The translations under genes and the position numbers were made by a program. A model generated the notes under the pieces. That model was not told where the DNA came from and made no database searches. It saw only the letters and a list, made by a program, of their open reading frames with translations. A stretch of 64,000 nt of DNA from Akanthomyces muscarius (taxonomy: Eukaryota; Ascomycota; Sordariomycetes; Hypocreales; Cordycipitaceae): positions 1,550,001-1,614,000 of the forward strand of contig NC_079246.1 of assembly GCF_028009165.1 (NCBI RefSeq), read 5' to 3'. Positions 41,701-52,314 of this stretch are shown piece after piece; position 1 is the stretch's first letter; each line of letters opens with the position of its first letter.

Positions 41701-43148
41701 ATATGGTGCCCAGTCAGCACTCTAGTCGACGATGTTGAATGATGAGTGCCCGCTCCCGGCCCATTCCGTCAGACTATTTCGTTTGGTTCAAGCACAGGCC
41801 CATTTCGCAACGGCGGGCATGGCCGTTGCAGCAAGTCATGGTCTTGCAGTCCATCGCGTAACGAGGGAAAATACGAGAGATAACCAGCCCGGTCGCATGC
41901 CGGAATTCGGGACAGGCCTCTGCTTGAAAAGCAAGTTTGAGCGAATTTTGTGGCTTGTTGATGCTGGCGCCAAACAAAAAAAGACTGAGCAAAACGGCCT
42001 TCTGAAATGGTACTAGGTAGTTGCATGATGCGCAAGCCCAGCCGGCCCAGCCAGCCAGAAAGGTTATTGACATAGTTGCACTCTGGGCGGGCGGGCTGGA
42101 TGCTGCGACGTTCGACTCAGTACGCCAAGACGGAGGTACACAGTACATGGACGTCGGTGGGTTTGTCGATGGGGTATCCGGATGGTCTTGGACGTGGCCG
42201 TGGTGGCTTTTGCAGCTCTGGTCGGAAAATGCAACCCAGCCGAGGCCCCCCCGCTTGGTGGGCGCTGAGAGTACCCAATACCTGAGACACACCTAGACTA
42301 TTTTAGAGTGCAGCGCAGCCCTGGGCGCACGCGAAACCTTTGCCTGTTCCGCCGCACCCAATGACAGGACAGCGCCCAGCGCCATAACCTGGCCCTGTGG
42401 GTGGGCTCCTTGTGGGCGCGCCTTGGGCCTGGGCGGTCCTCTTTCAGGGCAGGCCAGTCGCCGAAAACCCCAAAACCACAGTGCCACAGCGCCGCCGCAG
42501 GGCCTGCAGAGCCCGCTAGCCCGGCGCTGGCTGCAGCGCTAGCAGCCTCTGCAGCCTCTGCAAAAAGCCCCAACCGTAACCCAAGCACCACCCAAGACAC
42601 TCCAGGCCCACTCTTTGGCTGGCTGGCAGGCGGCGCCGCTGCTGCAAGTGCTCCGCCCACACGTCCCCCCTCGCCGGTTTTCCCTCCCAGGGCCACACGC
42701 TCTTTGGCTCTCTCTCGCTGTCTGCCCCCCCCCCCAGGTCTGGTTGGCTCAGCCTCTCGATCCCCCGTGTCAAGTTCCGTGCCAACCACTCCTGATCATC
42801 ACAGTCGGCCGCCCAGAGTCCTCCTCGCAGAGTCTTTTGACTCTTTCCCGCCGCATCGATTCCTCCATCATCGCCCCATTCTAGTCTGCTGCGGCCTTCT
42901 ACTTCTCGACGACATTCTGCCATTTCCATCGTCGACAAACAACCCGCCCGCGATAACATTTCTGCTCTTCGCTCCCTCCCAGGCCTGGCTCTGCCCAGAC
43001 TCGCCCAGCCAGCGAGTCCGTGGGTTACGCCAGCGTGACTGCCATCCTCCTCGCTCCGGGTGAGGGCTGCAGTCCGCCTCACGACATCCGAATTCAATCA
43101 TCGATCCCGCCGTCCGCCCCTTAATTGCCGCCTCTGATACTGCCCGCC
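38753..43148. other. 4.4-kb gene-poor region
   Basis: No gene could be supported. Open frames are short, overlap on both strands and carry no motif. The last 800 bp (42350-43148) are strongly C/G- and C/T-rich and probably form the promoter and leader of the membrane protein gene. A T-loop-like GAATTCGAACC at about 41346-41356 does not belong to a foldable tRNA. Confidence 0.5.
40002..40021 (+). repeat. Poly-T tract (20 T)
   Basis: Uninterrupted run of 20 T within the gene-poor region. Confidence 0.85.
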
Positions 43149-45335
43149 ATGGACAACTCTCGCCGTGCCTCCGCTGGCAGCCGCCGGCAACGATCATCCT
43201 CGACGTCCAGTACCGCCTCCGCAGCATCGACTGTATCGTCCATGGACGAGGAGGATTATGATTTGATTGCCAGCGCCGCCATCCCTGATGGCTTTCGACC
43301 ATCTGGCCCCGTTCCGAACCCGACCTTTCGACGCCCAGCGCCTCCTTCTCTCGGCCAGTTGCTGCCGCCGCCCCAAGCCGTCAATCCGTCCTTTTCGAAA
43401 TGGAATCATCGCCCTTCCAGCGTCGCCAAGGCCCCGCGGCCTCACGATTCCCTCGCTATCCGTGCCGATGGCTCCAATGCCACCAACGCGAGCCAGACGG
43501 GTGGAAACGGCGTTCCGCCGCTGCCAGTAGAGGCCCCATACCGCGGCCCGTCGAATCCTGCTCATCAATACGGCATGTACCCCCAAAGGACCGCCAGTAA
43601 CGCTACTGATCGAAGTGTTCGTGGCAATCGCCCGTCCTCATATACTGGTCCTCGTGGCCCCACTCACCCATACACGCTGTATACTCAAGGCACCGCAGCC
43701 GCACCTGTCGAGGCCACTCAGCAAGCTATACCCGTCGGTTTTACCGGACTGGCCGCACCATATGAACGACAAATTGGACCTGACGGCGAGGATATTGGCG
43801 ACCTGCTGGGACCGCTTGGCCACACGGAAGAGTTGCCTCCGTACTCTCGATACCCCGAAGTCGCTTTCACCACCAAGCCAGGACCTCGTGCTTCTGTTGT
43901 CGTCGGCACTGTACCAACGCCAGCACAACAAGCCGATAACGACGAGGCTTCCGGTAGCGAGCCAGCCGCTTCCGTGGCCGCTGTTCCAGAGACGCAGAGC
44001 ACTGCTGATGTCACCCCGGAAAACCCGTTTGCCTCGGCCGAGGATGACCTGGTGCGGACCAACTCACTGCATTCACGGCATTCCATCAGAACCGTATCCA
44101 CCTACCGTGACGACCCGTCGTCCACCGAGTCTTTCTCCGAAAAAGAGCCGCGTATCCAGACCAAATGGCAGCGCAGGGCGAGGAAGAAGCTATGGGGTGT
44201 CATCCCCTACTGGTCCATCTGCCTCGTCTTTGTTGGCCTTCTCATGGGCAGTGTGATGGGTGCGATTGTTGGGACCCTCCTAACCAAGGGCTCGAAGAAC
44301 AAATCTGCTCCGGACCCCCCTCCGCCACCTCCCCTACCCGACAAGAACCCTACACCGACAGTTGTTGATATCCAGCCACTGCCAACGGTTCCTAACGCGC
44401 TTTTGCCATTGCCTGTCGGCGCTTTTTCGCTGCCTCAATTGGATGGTGGCCGCGCTAGCAGAATGTGCCTCAACGATACAAGCCAGCTGCCGGCCTGGAG
44501 TTGCAACATGCCCTTCCGCTTCTATCAACTCGATCTTCTCCTCGACGTGAATCGACCTTCTACTGAGCGATACAACATGACGCTCAGACCCATCAATAAC
44601 ACCCAGTCCCAGTTGATATGGGGCACTCAGCCTCCTTTCATTAAGGATCCTGTGAAGCTGAGGCTCGTCAACGACAGCTTTGACAAGGACGGGCCCGGCC
44701 CTGCCTGGTGGACGTCTGTTTCCTACGAAAAGACTGTTATTGTGCGGGACAGTGACCTCTCTCCACCCCTCACACAAAAGCGCTGGTTACCCGGACTCCA
44801 GCCTGCCACTTTCAACTCAAAGTCTAAATTCAACAAGCAGAGTTACCACGCCCAACCTGGCGATTGCATGTGGATCTGTACCTGGCCGCAGACGGTGCTC
44901 GAAGTTCTGATCTACCCAGGCCAAAACACATCGACAAGCTCAACCGCCTCGACTGTCACGACGTCGCCGGTTCCAACTCGCACATCCTCTGCTACTGGCG
45001 ACTCGAGCTATGGCAACTTTGACCTGGACGAAATGCCAAATGCCCCCTTGTCACCTTACCCGAAGCTAGTCAGAATGTTCGAGCGCCGCACAGCAAACAG
45101 CGACCCAGCCAGGTGTTTCAAGTATCAGATGGACCATCGCGGCAAGATTTCGCCCCAGTTCGACCCAATCACTACGCAGCCGGTCGAGATCGTCATCGTC
45201 GAGAACACGAACACGGTTCACCGATCTCGTCCTTACGATGGCAAGAGCTACCGGGATCTCAGCCAGGACGCCTCCGGCCTTGTGTCCCGTGACTCACTTG
45301 AATTCACACCTTGTGGCTGTCTTTGGTCTCAATAA
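43149..45335 (+). CDS. Single-pass membrane protein with disordered N-terminus (fungal DUF7820-like)
   Basis: Single exon, 728 aa from MDNSRRASAG; the open frame extends eight codons upstream but only to a TTG. Residues 1-340 are Ser/Pro/Thr-rich and probably cytosolic. One membrane span lies at about 355-385 (IPYWSICLVFVGLLMGSVMGAIVGTLLT), flanked inside by RRARKKLW. A poly-Pro stretch and an ordered extracytosolic region follow, with CLNDTSQLPAWSCNMPFRFYQLDLL, potential N-glycosylation sites (NDT, NMT, NNT, NDS) and paired Cys. The layout fits a fungal-only family that I believe is listed as DUF7820; function unknown, possibly cell-surface sensing. Confidence 0.75.
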   Translation: MDNSRRASAGSRRQRSSSTSSTASAASTVSSMDEEDYDLIASAAIPDGFRPSGPVPNPTFRRPAPPSLGQLLPPPQAVNPSFSKWNHRPSSVAKAPRPHDSLAIRADGSNATNASQTGGNGVPPLPVEAPYRGPSNPAHQYGMYPQRTASNATDRSVRGNRPSSYTGPRGPTHPYTLYTQGTAAAPVEATQQAIPVGFTGLAAPYERQIGPDGEDIGDLLGPLGHTEELPPYSRYPEVAFTTKPGPRASVVVGTVPTPAQQADNDEASGSEPAASVAAVPETQSTADVTPENPFASAEDDLVRTNSLHSRHSIRTVSTYRDDPSSTESFSEKEPRIQTKWQRRARKKLWGVIPYWSICLVFVGLLMGSVMGAIVGTLLTKGSKNKSAPDPPPPPPLPDKNPTPTVVDIQPLPTVPNALLPLPVGAFSLPQLDGGRASRMCLNDTSQLPAWSCNMPFRFYQLDLLLDVNRPSTERYNMTLRPINNTQSQLIWGTQPPFIKDPVKLRLVNDSFDKDGPGPAWWTSVSYEKTVIVRDSDLSPPLTQKRWLPGLQPATFNSKSKFNKQSYHAQPGDCMWICTWPQTVLEVLIYPGQNTSTSSTASTVTTSPVPTRTSSATGDSSYGNFDLDEMPNAPLSPYPKLVRMFERRTANSDPARCFKYQMDHRGKISPQFDPITTQPVEIVIVENTNTVHRSRPYDGKSYRDLSQDASGLVSRDSLEFTPCGCLWSQ

Positions 45336-46158
45336 ACGAGCAAAATCTGTCTATACTCTTTTTTTCCACGGCGTTCTTTCCTTCATTTTCTACTGTATCA
45401 AGCGCGACAACTCCGGCGTTTTTCATCTCTTGAGCATTTGCAGTGTCGTTGTTTTGAAGGTTACCGTGTAACTTTTTTACTTCTACCTTGGGTCTCGGCG
45501 TTTTTGTCTTTTTCTTCTCTTTTTCTTCTTTTTATGATGGTGATTTATTGGTCCTCTCCGCTGAGATGGGAGAGCGACAATGAAATGAATGGATTTTGGG
45601 GGTTTTGTCTTTTCACACTCGCATCGACGGATGGGGTCGGCCAATTCAATAACCGTAATGGATGGATGAAGCGGTTATGTATGTACGTACTTTGCTGAAA
45701 TAGCATCAATGCAATAAAAGGAAAAAAAGTCACAATATCTGAAAAGAAGATACCCTTTCTCACTCGTCTTGCAATGTGATTGTAGCTAGCTACTGAATCT
45801 ACCCTGTCTCTGCATGTACTAAAGAATCTCTACATTCGAGCCTCAAATCTTTAATATTCGAATCCCGGGCTTTGAAATATTATATATTGTGTACAGATGA
45901 TGCCGGCCGGCCAATCGACCGAATACCAAGCGAGTCTCGCTTTTACATGTAAGGATCGGCCATGTGGTACGCGCACGATCTCTGCTTGGGGCAGAGGAAG
46001 AGGCGCGGGTCCGGCCTTTGCGGCCGGCTCCCCTGTACACTCTTTTCATCCTCGCGGTCCACGCCGAGTCGGCCGTCGGCTTCGCGCAAGGATGGCGCGG
46101 CGTGCGGTGATGAGACTGCCGCAATTGCATTTCTATCCGTCTTTTCCAGAGAGGCCAG
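45336..46158. other. Convergent 3' spacer
   Basis: 3' flanks of the membrane protein gene and PEX20; T-rich near 45470-45540. No gene. Confidence 0.6.
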
Positions 46159-47337
46159 TCACGTTGCCGGGGCTGCCGGGGCTGCCGGGGCCGCCTCGTT
46201 GTCCGCCGACGCGGCGGCGGCGGTAGCAGCGCCCTCACCCGAGGGGCCTTCTGTGCCGTCCGTCTCCTGCACTTCGTTGCCGACAATGTCCTTCTTCCCG
46301 TCACGGAAGTCACGCATCAGCGCGAGGAAGACTGAGTTTTGCCACTTTTCGCCGCTCTCGTGCTGCACCGACTCGAGCAGTCGCTCCGCCGCCTCCGAGA
46401 CGGCCGACTTGTTCCGCGCGTCGTCGGCCAGCATGTCAGCCACCGTGTTCTCTTCCTGCAGGGGTTCCGGCGGGGTGACGGTGGGCGCCTCGCGGTTCTC
46501 CAGCGTCAGGTTGTTGAGCTCCGGGACGCCGAGGTCCGAGAAGTGCCTCTCGTCTTGCGCGTCCTTTGCTGTGGCAGCACTCTGATCTTGCGCAAGCGCC
46601 TGCTCGTTGAGCTCGAGCTCACGCGCCATCTGCTCCATGGCGGCGTCCACCTGCTCCATGTTGCCGGTCGCCGTGTTGCTGGCCATCCACTTGGCCATTT
46701 CCTGGTCAAAGTCGGCCTCGCCGGCCACGGCCTGCTGCTGCTGCGGCTGGGCATAGGCGCCACCAGCGGGTGCGAAAAAGGGTGAGAAGCTCGTCTGCTG
46801 CGGTGAAAAGGCGCTCTGAAAGTTCATTTGCATGGGGTTGGCGGCGCCGGCAAACATGGGGCCCCGTTGTTGCTGCGGTTGTTGCTGATGCTGCGGCTGC
46901 TGCGCGGCAAACTTGGAAAAGTCGGCAGCCCAGTTGCTGTTCATGGCGGGAGCAGGAGAGTGGGCTTGGTATGTGAGCTCGGGGGCGACAGAGGGGCCAA
47001 AGGCACTCGCTGCGGCTTGCGCGGGATTCAAGGCAGCGGCATGAGCAGCGAGTCGGCCGGCAGGATCGTGGTGCATGCCCGGCAGTCCCGCAGGTGTACC
47101 CATAAATGCGTCAAACTCCTGAGGCCCTTGCGCCATGTTCTGCGGTCTCGATCGGAAAGCCTGGAAGGGAGAGCGGCCCTGGTTAGCATCGTCTGAGGCG
47201 AGGTGCGTGTTTTGGAAACATACTCCGCGGGGTTGGTTGCCGTTGACCAGACGGTCTTGATGATGGCTGACATCGCGCGACTGATGGTCCGTAAGTTGCT
47301 TGAAAGGCGTTCCGCCGCTGCACGAAGCGTCCGCCAT
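46159..47337 (-). CDS. PEX20: Pex20, co-receptor for PTS2 peroxisomal import
   Basis: Two exons, 47337-47224 and 47160-46159, with a 63-nt intron (donor GTATGT, branch gctaac, acceptor ccttccag); 371 aa. Pex20 works with Pex7 to carry PTS2 proteins to the Pex14 docking complex. The N-terminus MADASC has a Cys at position 6, matching the conserved ubiquitinated Cys of Pex20/Pex5. W115-A-A-D-F119 is a WxxxF motif of the kind bound by Pex14. Gln-rich stretches and an acidic helical part follow. The C-terminal signature is EKWQNSVFLALMRDFRDG, the Pex7-binding region. Splicing gives NQPRGAFRSRPQN, as expected; the intron is in frame without a stop, so retention would only insert 21 residues. Open sequence upstream of 47337 is 5' leader. 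Confidence 0.88.
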   Translation of the reverse strand: MADASCSGGTPFKQLTDHQSRDVSHHQDRLVNGNQPRGVCFQNTHLASDDANQGRSPFQAFRSRPQNMAQGPQEFDAFMGTPAGLPGMHHDPAGRLAAHAAALNPAQAAASAFGPSVAPELTYQAHSPAPAMNSNWAADFSKFAAQQPQHQQQPQQQRGPMFAGAANPMQMNFQSAFSPQQTSFSPFFAPAGGAYAQPQQQQAVAGEADFDQEMAKWMASNTATGNMEQVDAAMEQMARELELNEQALAQDQSAATAKDAQDERHFSDLGVPELNNLTLENREAPTVTPPEPLQEENTVADMLADDARNKSAVSEAAERLLESVQHESGEKWQNSVFLALMRDFRDGKKDIVGNEVQETDGTEGPSGEGAATAAAASADNEAAPAAPAAPAT

Positions 47338-48023
47338 GGCTGCTGCGAAAGGAGGGTGGCTTGCGTCGTCGGATGGAGGGGAGGCGATTAGTGCCGCGCG
47401 GGAGTGTCGTTCTGGCGGCTGTGCCAATGACAAGGGACACGGAGTAGGTCGCACAAGAAAAGCCTTGTTTGCTTGATAGTAGATAGGTAGATGATAAGAG
47501 ATCAGAGCGAGTGAAGCAGCTCCCTTGGTATAAAGTGTGAGGGCATATGTGATGTTGCAGAAGATGACAAACGGAGCCGAGGCCGTGGCAAGCAAGCTGG
47601 GGTCGGGCCTAGCAAGGTGGAGCCTTGCGGGCGGAACTGGCCTGTGATTGCTGAAGCGGCGTGGCGGGACCCCGAGGCTCGCTGTGCAGGGTTTCTTAGG
47701 GGCTGTTGGGGCTGCCACAGCGGCCGATAGGTGAGGTGTCGGTGAATGCTGACGCTGTGTTGCTGCACCAGACCGATCTGCAGGCGAAGACAACACTGAA
47801 GCACTTCATCGACCCCTGTAACGCTCCGAATAGTGGCACAGTCTACCTGCAGCTCCTCATCACTGCATCTGCCACACCCAAGTGGTCCTGTTACGCCATG
47901 ATCTCCTGTCCAATCTGCAGCCTATATCTGATAGAAATGCGAGTCGGAAAATCTGCTTGCGTGCCCAAAAGAGCCTGTTTCCCGTCCGCGCATCTACACG
48001 CCATCTCACGGTAACTCCTAGAC
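47338..48023. other. Divergent spacer PEX20 / 2EXR gene
   Basis: 686 bp between opposing starts; the PEX20 side is open in frame but not coding. No further gene. Confidence 0.5.
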
Positions 48024-48815
48024 ATGGCCTCCAAGTGCGAACAAGAGCAGCAGCAGCAGCAGCAGCAGCAGGGTTCAGTCACAACGCGACAAAGTTGCTT
48101 TCCTCAGTTCCCATGCCTGCCACCTGAGATCCGTCATCATGTTTGGCGACAGGCGCTCTGCGAATGGGCAGTCTGGTACACATCGCACCCGCACGTCAAT
48201 CTCCAGGCGAGTGGCCTGCGCATACGTATGAAGCCCGTCGGCGTAGCACCTTACAAGGCTGGTCTCGCTTGCCAAGAATCGCGCCATCTGATGAAAAAGC
48301 TATACACAAAGCTGCTGGCAGGCAGTGGTGCCTCTGCGGCATCACCCTCGGCCGTGTACTGGCTAATACCGGACCGGACCATCGTGTATATGGGCTGCAC
48401 CGCACGCGCCACCGACTTCCTCGACGTCATCCACGCTCACCAGAGCCTGCCGCTGAGGCATCTGGTGCTGCATTGGAATGACCTGGTGGACTTGACTCGC
48501 TTCAGCCATAGTCTCGTCTATCAATGTCCAGACCTTCAGACTTTTACCGTCCACGCCACCGACAGAGAGACAACGCCGGATCTGTGTCGGTGCGATTCTC
48601 CTCTCAGCCAGCACCTCGCGGATTGGTACACAGTTATTGCAGCTTGGGAGGATGAGACGCTGCCGTATTTGGAGCACCCAGAATCAGATATGCTGCATTG
48701 GAGCGTCGGAGAATACTTTGGCGACCGGGATGAAGACACGATGGGGCCAAGATTACATTTTCTTCCATCCGAGCTACATGCATCGGCAGTGCTGGAACGT
48801 GTGCATGGTGAATAG
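48024..48815 (+). CDS. 2EXR-domain protein with short polyglutamine
   Basis: Single exon, 263 aa. After MASKCEQE comes a run of eight Gln encoded by pure CAG codons (48048-48071). The 2EXR signature FPQFPCLPPEIRHHVWRQAL follows, then ACQESRHLM, strands around WLIPDRTIVYM, and LRHLVLHW. 2EXR proteins are numerous in filamentous fungi and resemble F-box-like proteins; none has a firm biochemical role. A second member lies at 60009-60749. The pure CAG run is a microsatellite likely to vary between strains. Confidence 0.75.
   Translation: MASKCEQEQQQQQQQQGSVTTRQSCFPQFPCLPPEIRHHVWRQALCEWAVWYTSHPHVNLQASGLRIRMKPVGVAPYKAGLACQESRHLMKKLYTKLLAGSGASAASPSAVYWLIPDRTIVYMGCTARATDFLDVIHAHQSLPLRHLVLHWNDLVDLTRFSHSLVYQCPDLQTFTVHATDRETTPDLCRCDSPLSQHLADWYTVIAAWEDETLPYLEHPESDMLHWSVGEYFGDRDEDTMGPRLHFLPSELHASAVLERVHGE
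48048..48071 (+). repeat. (CAG)8 coding microsatellite
   Basis: Eight perfect CAG codons within the 2EXR gene, encoding Gln. Confidence 0.9.
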
Positions 48816-49195
48816 CTCGGTGGCTTATGCTCAAGATGCTGCGACTCCTTGTCAAGTGCCGTACTCTTCTGCCGACTTCACACTTCGGCACACCTGAGCA
48901 CAAGATCCCTGGGAATTCGACAATGCCAAAATTGACATGAATGAATTTAGTTTCAAAATGCTTGTTGAAGATCGCGATGTAGATGTGCAATTTCCAGGTC
49001 CAAGCCGGGAGCACGAACAAGTGGGGTGCATATCACGTGCGGGACTCGTCCCCTTGCCATCTGTCCCCATCACCACCAAGTGCCTGAGCTACAGCTGCGC
49101 TGGCGTTTGAGACTCTCCGTGTCACTGTTCTTTCTTGAGTTATATCAAGCTTCGTTTTCTTCTTCAACTCACAGACTGGTGTTGCTATAGTCAAA
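48816..49195. promoter_or_regulatory. SEC13 promoter
   Basis: 380 bp between the 2EXR stop and the SEC13 ATG. It holds a CACGTG E-box-like hexamer near 49034. No gene. Confidence 0.4.
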
Positions 49196-50435
49196 ATGGT
49201 ACTGCCAATCCCTTTCTCCGAATTAGGAAACGGCACATTCCCAACCAGACAGCTAACGGGTGCTTAGGCGGCGCAAGTCATCTCCAACTCTGGCCATGAT
49301 GATATGATTGTACGTACGAATCCACGCAGCATTGTTCAAATACCGCCCGCGTTCGCGACAGCTAGAAGTCGCACCTGCTGCATCCACCGTGCAATACGAA
49401 CTATTCTCTGCTCCCGCCTGCCGAGTTGCGACACCGCCCAAGCTAACACGAACGTCCCGTAGCATGACGCCGTCCTCGACTACTACGGTCGCAAGCTGGC
49501 CACCTGCTCCAGCGACCGCACTATCCGAATTTTCGAAATCGAAGGCGAGACCCAGCGTTTAATTGAGACTCTTAAGGGGTAAGCTTCTCGTCCTACCCGC
49601 CCCCTCTTAACAAGGCTTCACCGTTACGACGAAAACAATCTATGCGACCCAATGATTAACGAATGGCGCCCGCAGTCACGAAGGTGCCGTCTGGTGCGTC
49701 GCTTGGGCGCACCCCAAGTACGGCAACATTCTCGCATCCGCCGGTTATGACGGCAAGGTTTTCATCTGGAAGGAACAAGGACCCCAGCACCAGTGGCAGC
49801 GCATCTACGACTTTCCGCTACACAAGGCCTCGGTCAACATTGTTTCGTGGGCACCTCACGAGGCTGGCTGCCTACTAGCCTGCGCTTCTTCCGACGGAAA
49901 CGTCAGCGTTCTTGAATTCAAGGACTCGGCCTTTGATCACACCACGTTCCACGCTCACGGCCTCGGCGTCAACTCCGTCTCCTGGGCTCCCGCTACCGCT
50001 CCCGGCAGTATCGTCAGCAGCTCTCCCGGCCCCGCTGCCGCCGGTAACCGCCGCTTCGTCACTGGTGGCAGTGACAATGTCGTCAAGATTTGGGCTTTTG
50101 ACCCGGCCAGCCAGTCGTACAAGCAAGAGGTAGAGGCCCTCACTGGCCACTCAGACTGGGTTCGCGACGTTGCCTGGTCTCCCACCGTCCTCAAAAGGTC
50201 GTACATTGCATCCGCTTCACAGGACAAGACAGTTCGCATCTGGACCTCGGACTCGACGACCGATGGCGCTGCCCAGTGGGAATGCAAGACGCTCAACTTT
50301 GAGGCACCCATCTGGCGCGTAAGCTGGTCCCTCAGCGGTAACGTGCTTGCTGTCAGCGGCGCCGACAACAAGGTCTCACTGTGGAAGGAGAACCTCCGCG
50401 GCGAGTGGGAGTGTGTTAAGAAGATTGAGGACTAA
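49196..50435 (+). CDS. SEC13: Sec13, COPII coat and nuclear pore WD40 protein
   Basis: Four coding exons: 49196-49198 (ATG only), 49268-49309, 49463-49578 and 49676-50435; 306 aa. Introns are 69, 153 and 97 nt. Splicing yields [41 protein letters not shown] and [21 protein letters not shown]. Sec13 forms the outer COPII cage with Sec31 on ER exit sites and is also part of the Nup84 nuclear-pore complex. Six WD-type blades are seen, including [27 protein letters not shown] and [15 protein letters not shown] Pro/Ala insertion lies in the blade-4 loop ([12 protein letters not shown]). The start codon standing alone in its exon is supported by exact family agreement after it. Confidence 0.93.
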
Positions 50436-50873
50436 GAGGTTGGCCAGAGGCAAGAAGAATCTACACCTACACCGAACCACGATATACATACAGCCACTAC
50501 GCAGGGAACCCAACATATTAATTGCCTTACGTTTCAGATGAGAGCATTGAGGGTCCGAAGAAGAATATCGGCGTTTTTTCTGGCATAATATAGTGCATCA
50601 AAACAAAACGAGGCGAGGGGCGTGAGGCGCCTGAGAAGCTGACAAAGACGGAGTCTCATATCGAGAGCGCGCCAGCTGGTCCGCAAGCCTAACTTGAACT
50701 ATACGTGTAATGAGTCCCAATAAAAAGTATCAAGGCAATTGATTATATGTGTCGTGATCTATTTAGACTAAACTTTTATATTTGCAGTCTGTATGTATTT
50801 GTTCATGTGCGCTTCTCATATTTCATCATCATAACAGTAATAGAAACCAGGGCTGGCTGTGGTAGGCAGCTCC
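50436..50873. other. Convergent 3' spacer
   Basis: 3' flanks of SEC13 and the quinoprotein gene; AT-rich around 50740-50840. No gene. Confidence 0.6.
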
Positions 50874-52314
50874 TCACGACAGAAGAGCAGCAACAGCAAG
50901 AGCCACAAATGCCGCTGCAGCAAGCTCGGGAGCCCGGCGACTGCCAACACTTTTTCCGTCCTTGCCACCACCACCCGAGCTGCTGTCATGCTGCATGACG
51001 AAGATCTCGCCCGTGCTGTCCGATGAGAACCAGAGCCGGCCCTTGCTGTCCCAGGCGAGGCCCACGGGGCGGAAGCAGTTGTCCGGGCAGTTGGAGAGGT
51101 CCTTTGTGGTGAGCACGTCGACGGCGGCGTCCATGCTGTCCTTGCCGGCGGTCGGCTGGCCGTCCTTGAAGGCGACGCTAGCGATGCGGTACCCGACGGG
51201 GTCCTCGCGGTTCCAGCTGCCGTGGAATGAGACGTAGGCGTTGGTGCCATCGGCATCAAATTTGATGTCGAGCGGCGCCGTGTGAGCCTGGAAGGCGAGG
51301 CGTGGGGCGACGTACTCGTCGTTGCAGGCGGCGTCAGTGACGTTGCCGGGGGCGTCGTCGTCGGGGAACTGCGACGCGGTGCTCAGTGTGCCGAGTTCCG
51401 GGAAGTTCTTGGTGCTCCAGATGGCGTAGCAGACGGGGTAGCCATAGTTGCCGCCCTGGGACTGCTTGTCGTCGGGCTTGTCAATAGTGCCGTGGTAGTT
51501 GAGCTCTTCGGCGGGGTTGTCCTGGTGGATGTCCTGGCCCTTGCGGTGCAGCTCGTCGACCGAGTTCTCGACGGACCAGAGGCCGCCCAGGGCATCTTCG
51601 GCCACACCGACCGAGTTGCGCAGGCCCCAGCCAATGACGTGCCCGTCGAGGTACTCGTATGGCTTGGCGCCACTGCTGGAGCCGAGCTTGGACAGGTCGA
51701 AGCTGCGGATCTGTGAGTGGCCCGAGTCGAGCTCGGTGGCGTTGTTGTCCTCGTTGGACTGGCTGCCGCGGGAGACGAGCAGCATGCCGGGCTTCTTCTT
51801 GGAGAGGAGCAGCGTGCGTGTGGTGTGGTCCGACGTGCTCATGTTGGTGACAATGGTGCGGTTGGTGTCGCCGAGCTTGACGGCCTTGGAGTCGTACGTC
51901 CACTCGTAGACATTGTCCGCCGAGGAGGCATACAGTGTCTTGCCGTCATCCGTCAGGGCAATGCCGTGGTTGAGCTGTAGCTTGTCAGTGGGGGCAAATG
52001 TATTATAAAGGTCAAGGAGTATGTACCTCTTTGCTGTCGATGAGCGTCGTCTTCTTGTCGACGGAGAGGCAGGCGTTGCCCTCATCTTTGAGGCTGAGGT
52101 GCACAAGACCGGCACCGGCGTCAATGACCAGGAGGCCGCCGTCTTTGTCGAACTCAATGCCGCGGGGCTTCTTGAAGCCACTGGCAACGAGCTGGTACGA
52201 CCAGCCCTTGGCAGCCTCGGGCGCAGGGTAGCTGACGGCAAGCTTGTTGGAGCAGTCGGCGGAGACGGCGCCAGCGAGCAGGAGCGCCGAGGCGAGGGCC
52301 GATCTCAGTGCCAT
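50874..52314 (-). CDS. Secreted, probably GPI-anchored quinoprotein sugar dehydrogenase (AA12-like)
   Basis: Two exons, 52314-52027 and 51974-50874; 52-nt intron; 462 aa. The acceptor could also be 6 nt earlier (adding two residues). Residues 1-19 form a signal peptide (MALRSALASALLLAGAVSA). The body is a six-bladed beta-propeller of the glucose/sorbosone dehydrogenase type: GFKKPRGIEFDKDGGLLVID, LNHGIALTDDGKTLYAS, GWGLRNSVGVAED, NPAEELNYHG, GGNYGYPVCYAIW, DIKFDADGTNAYVSFHGSW and RPVGLAWDSKGRLWFSSD. This matches fungal PQQ-dependent pyranose dehydrogenase domains (CAZy AA12). A Ser/Gly linker and a hydrophobic C-terminus (PELAAAAFVALAVAALLS) suggest a GPI anchor. It may feed electrons to LPMOs or quinones outside the cell; no haem or cellulose-binding domain is attached. 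Confidence 0.8.
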
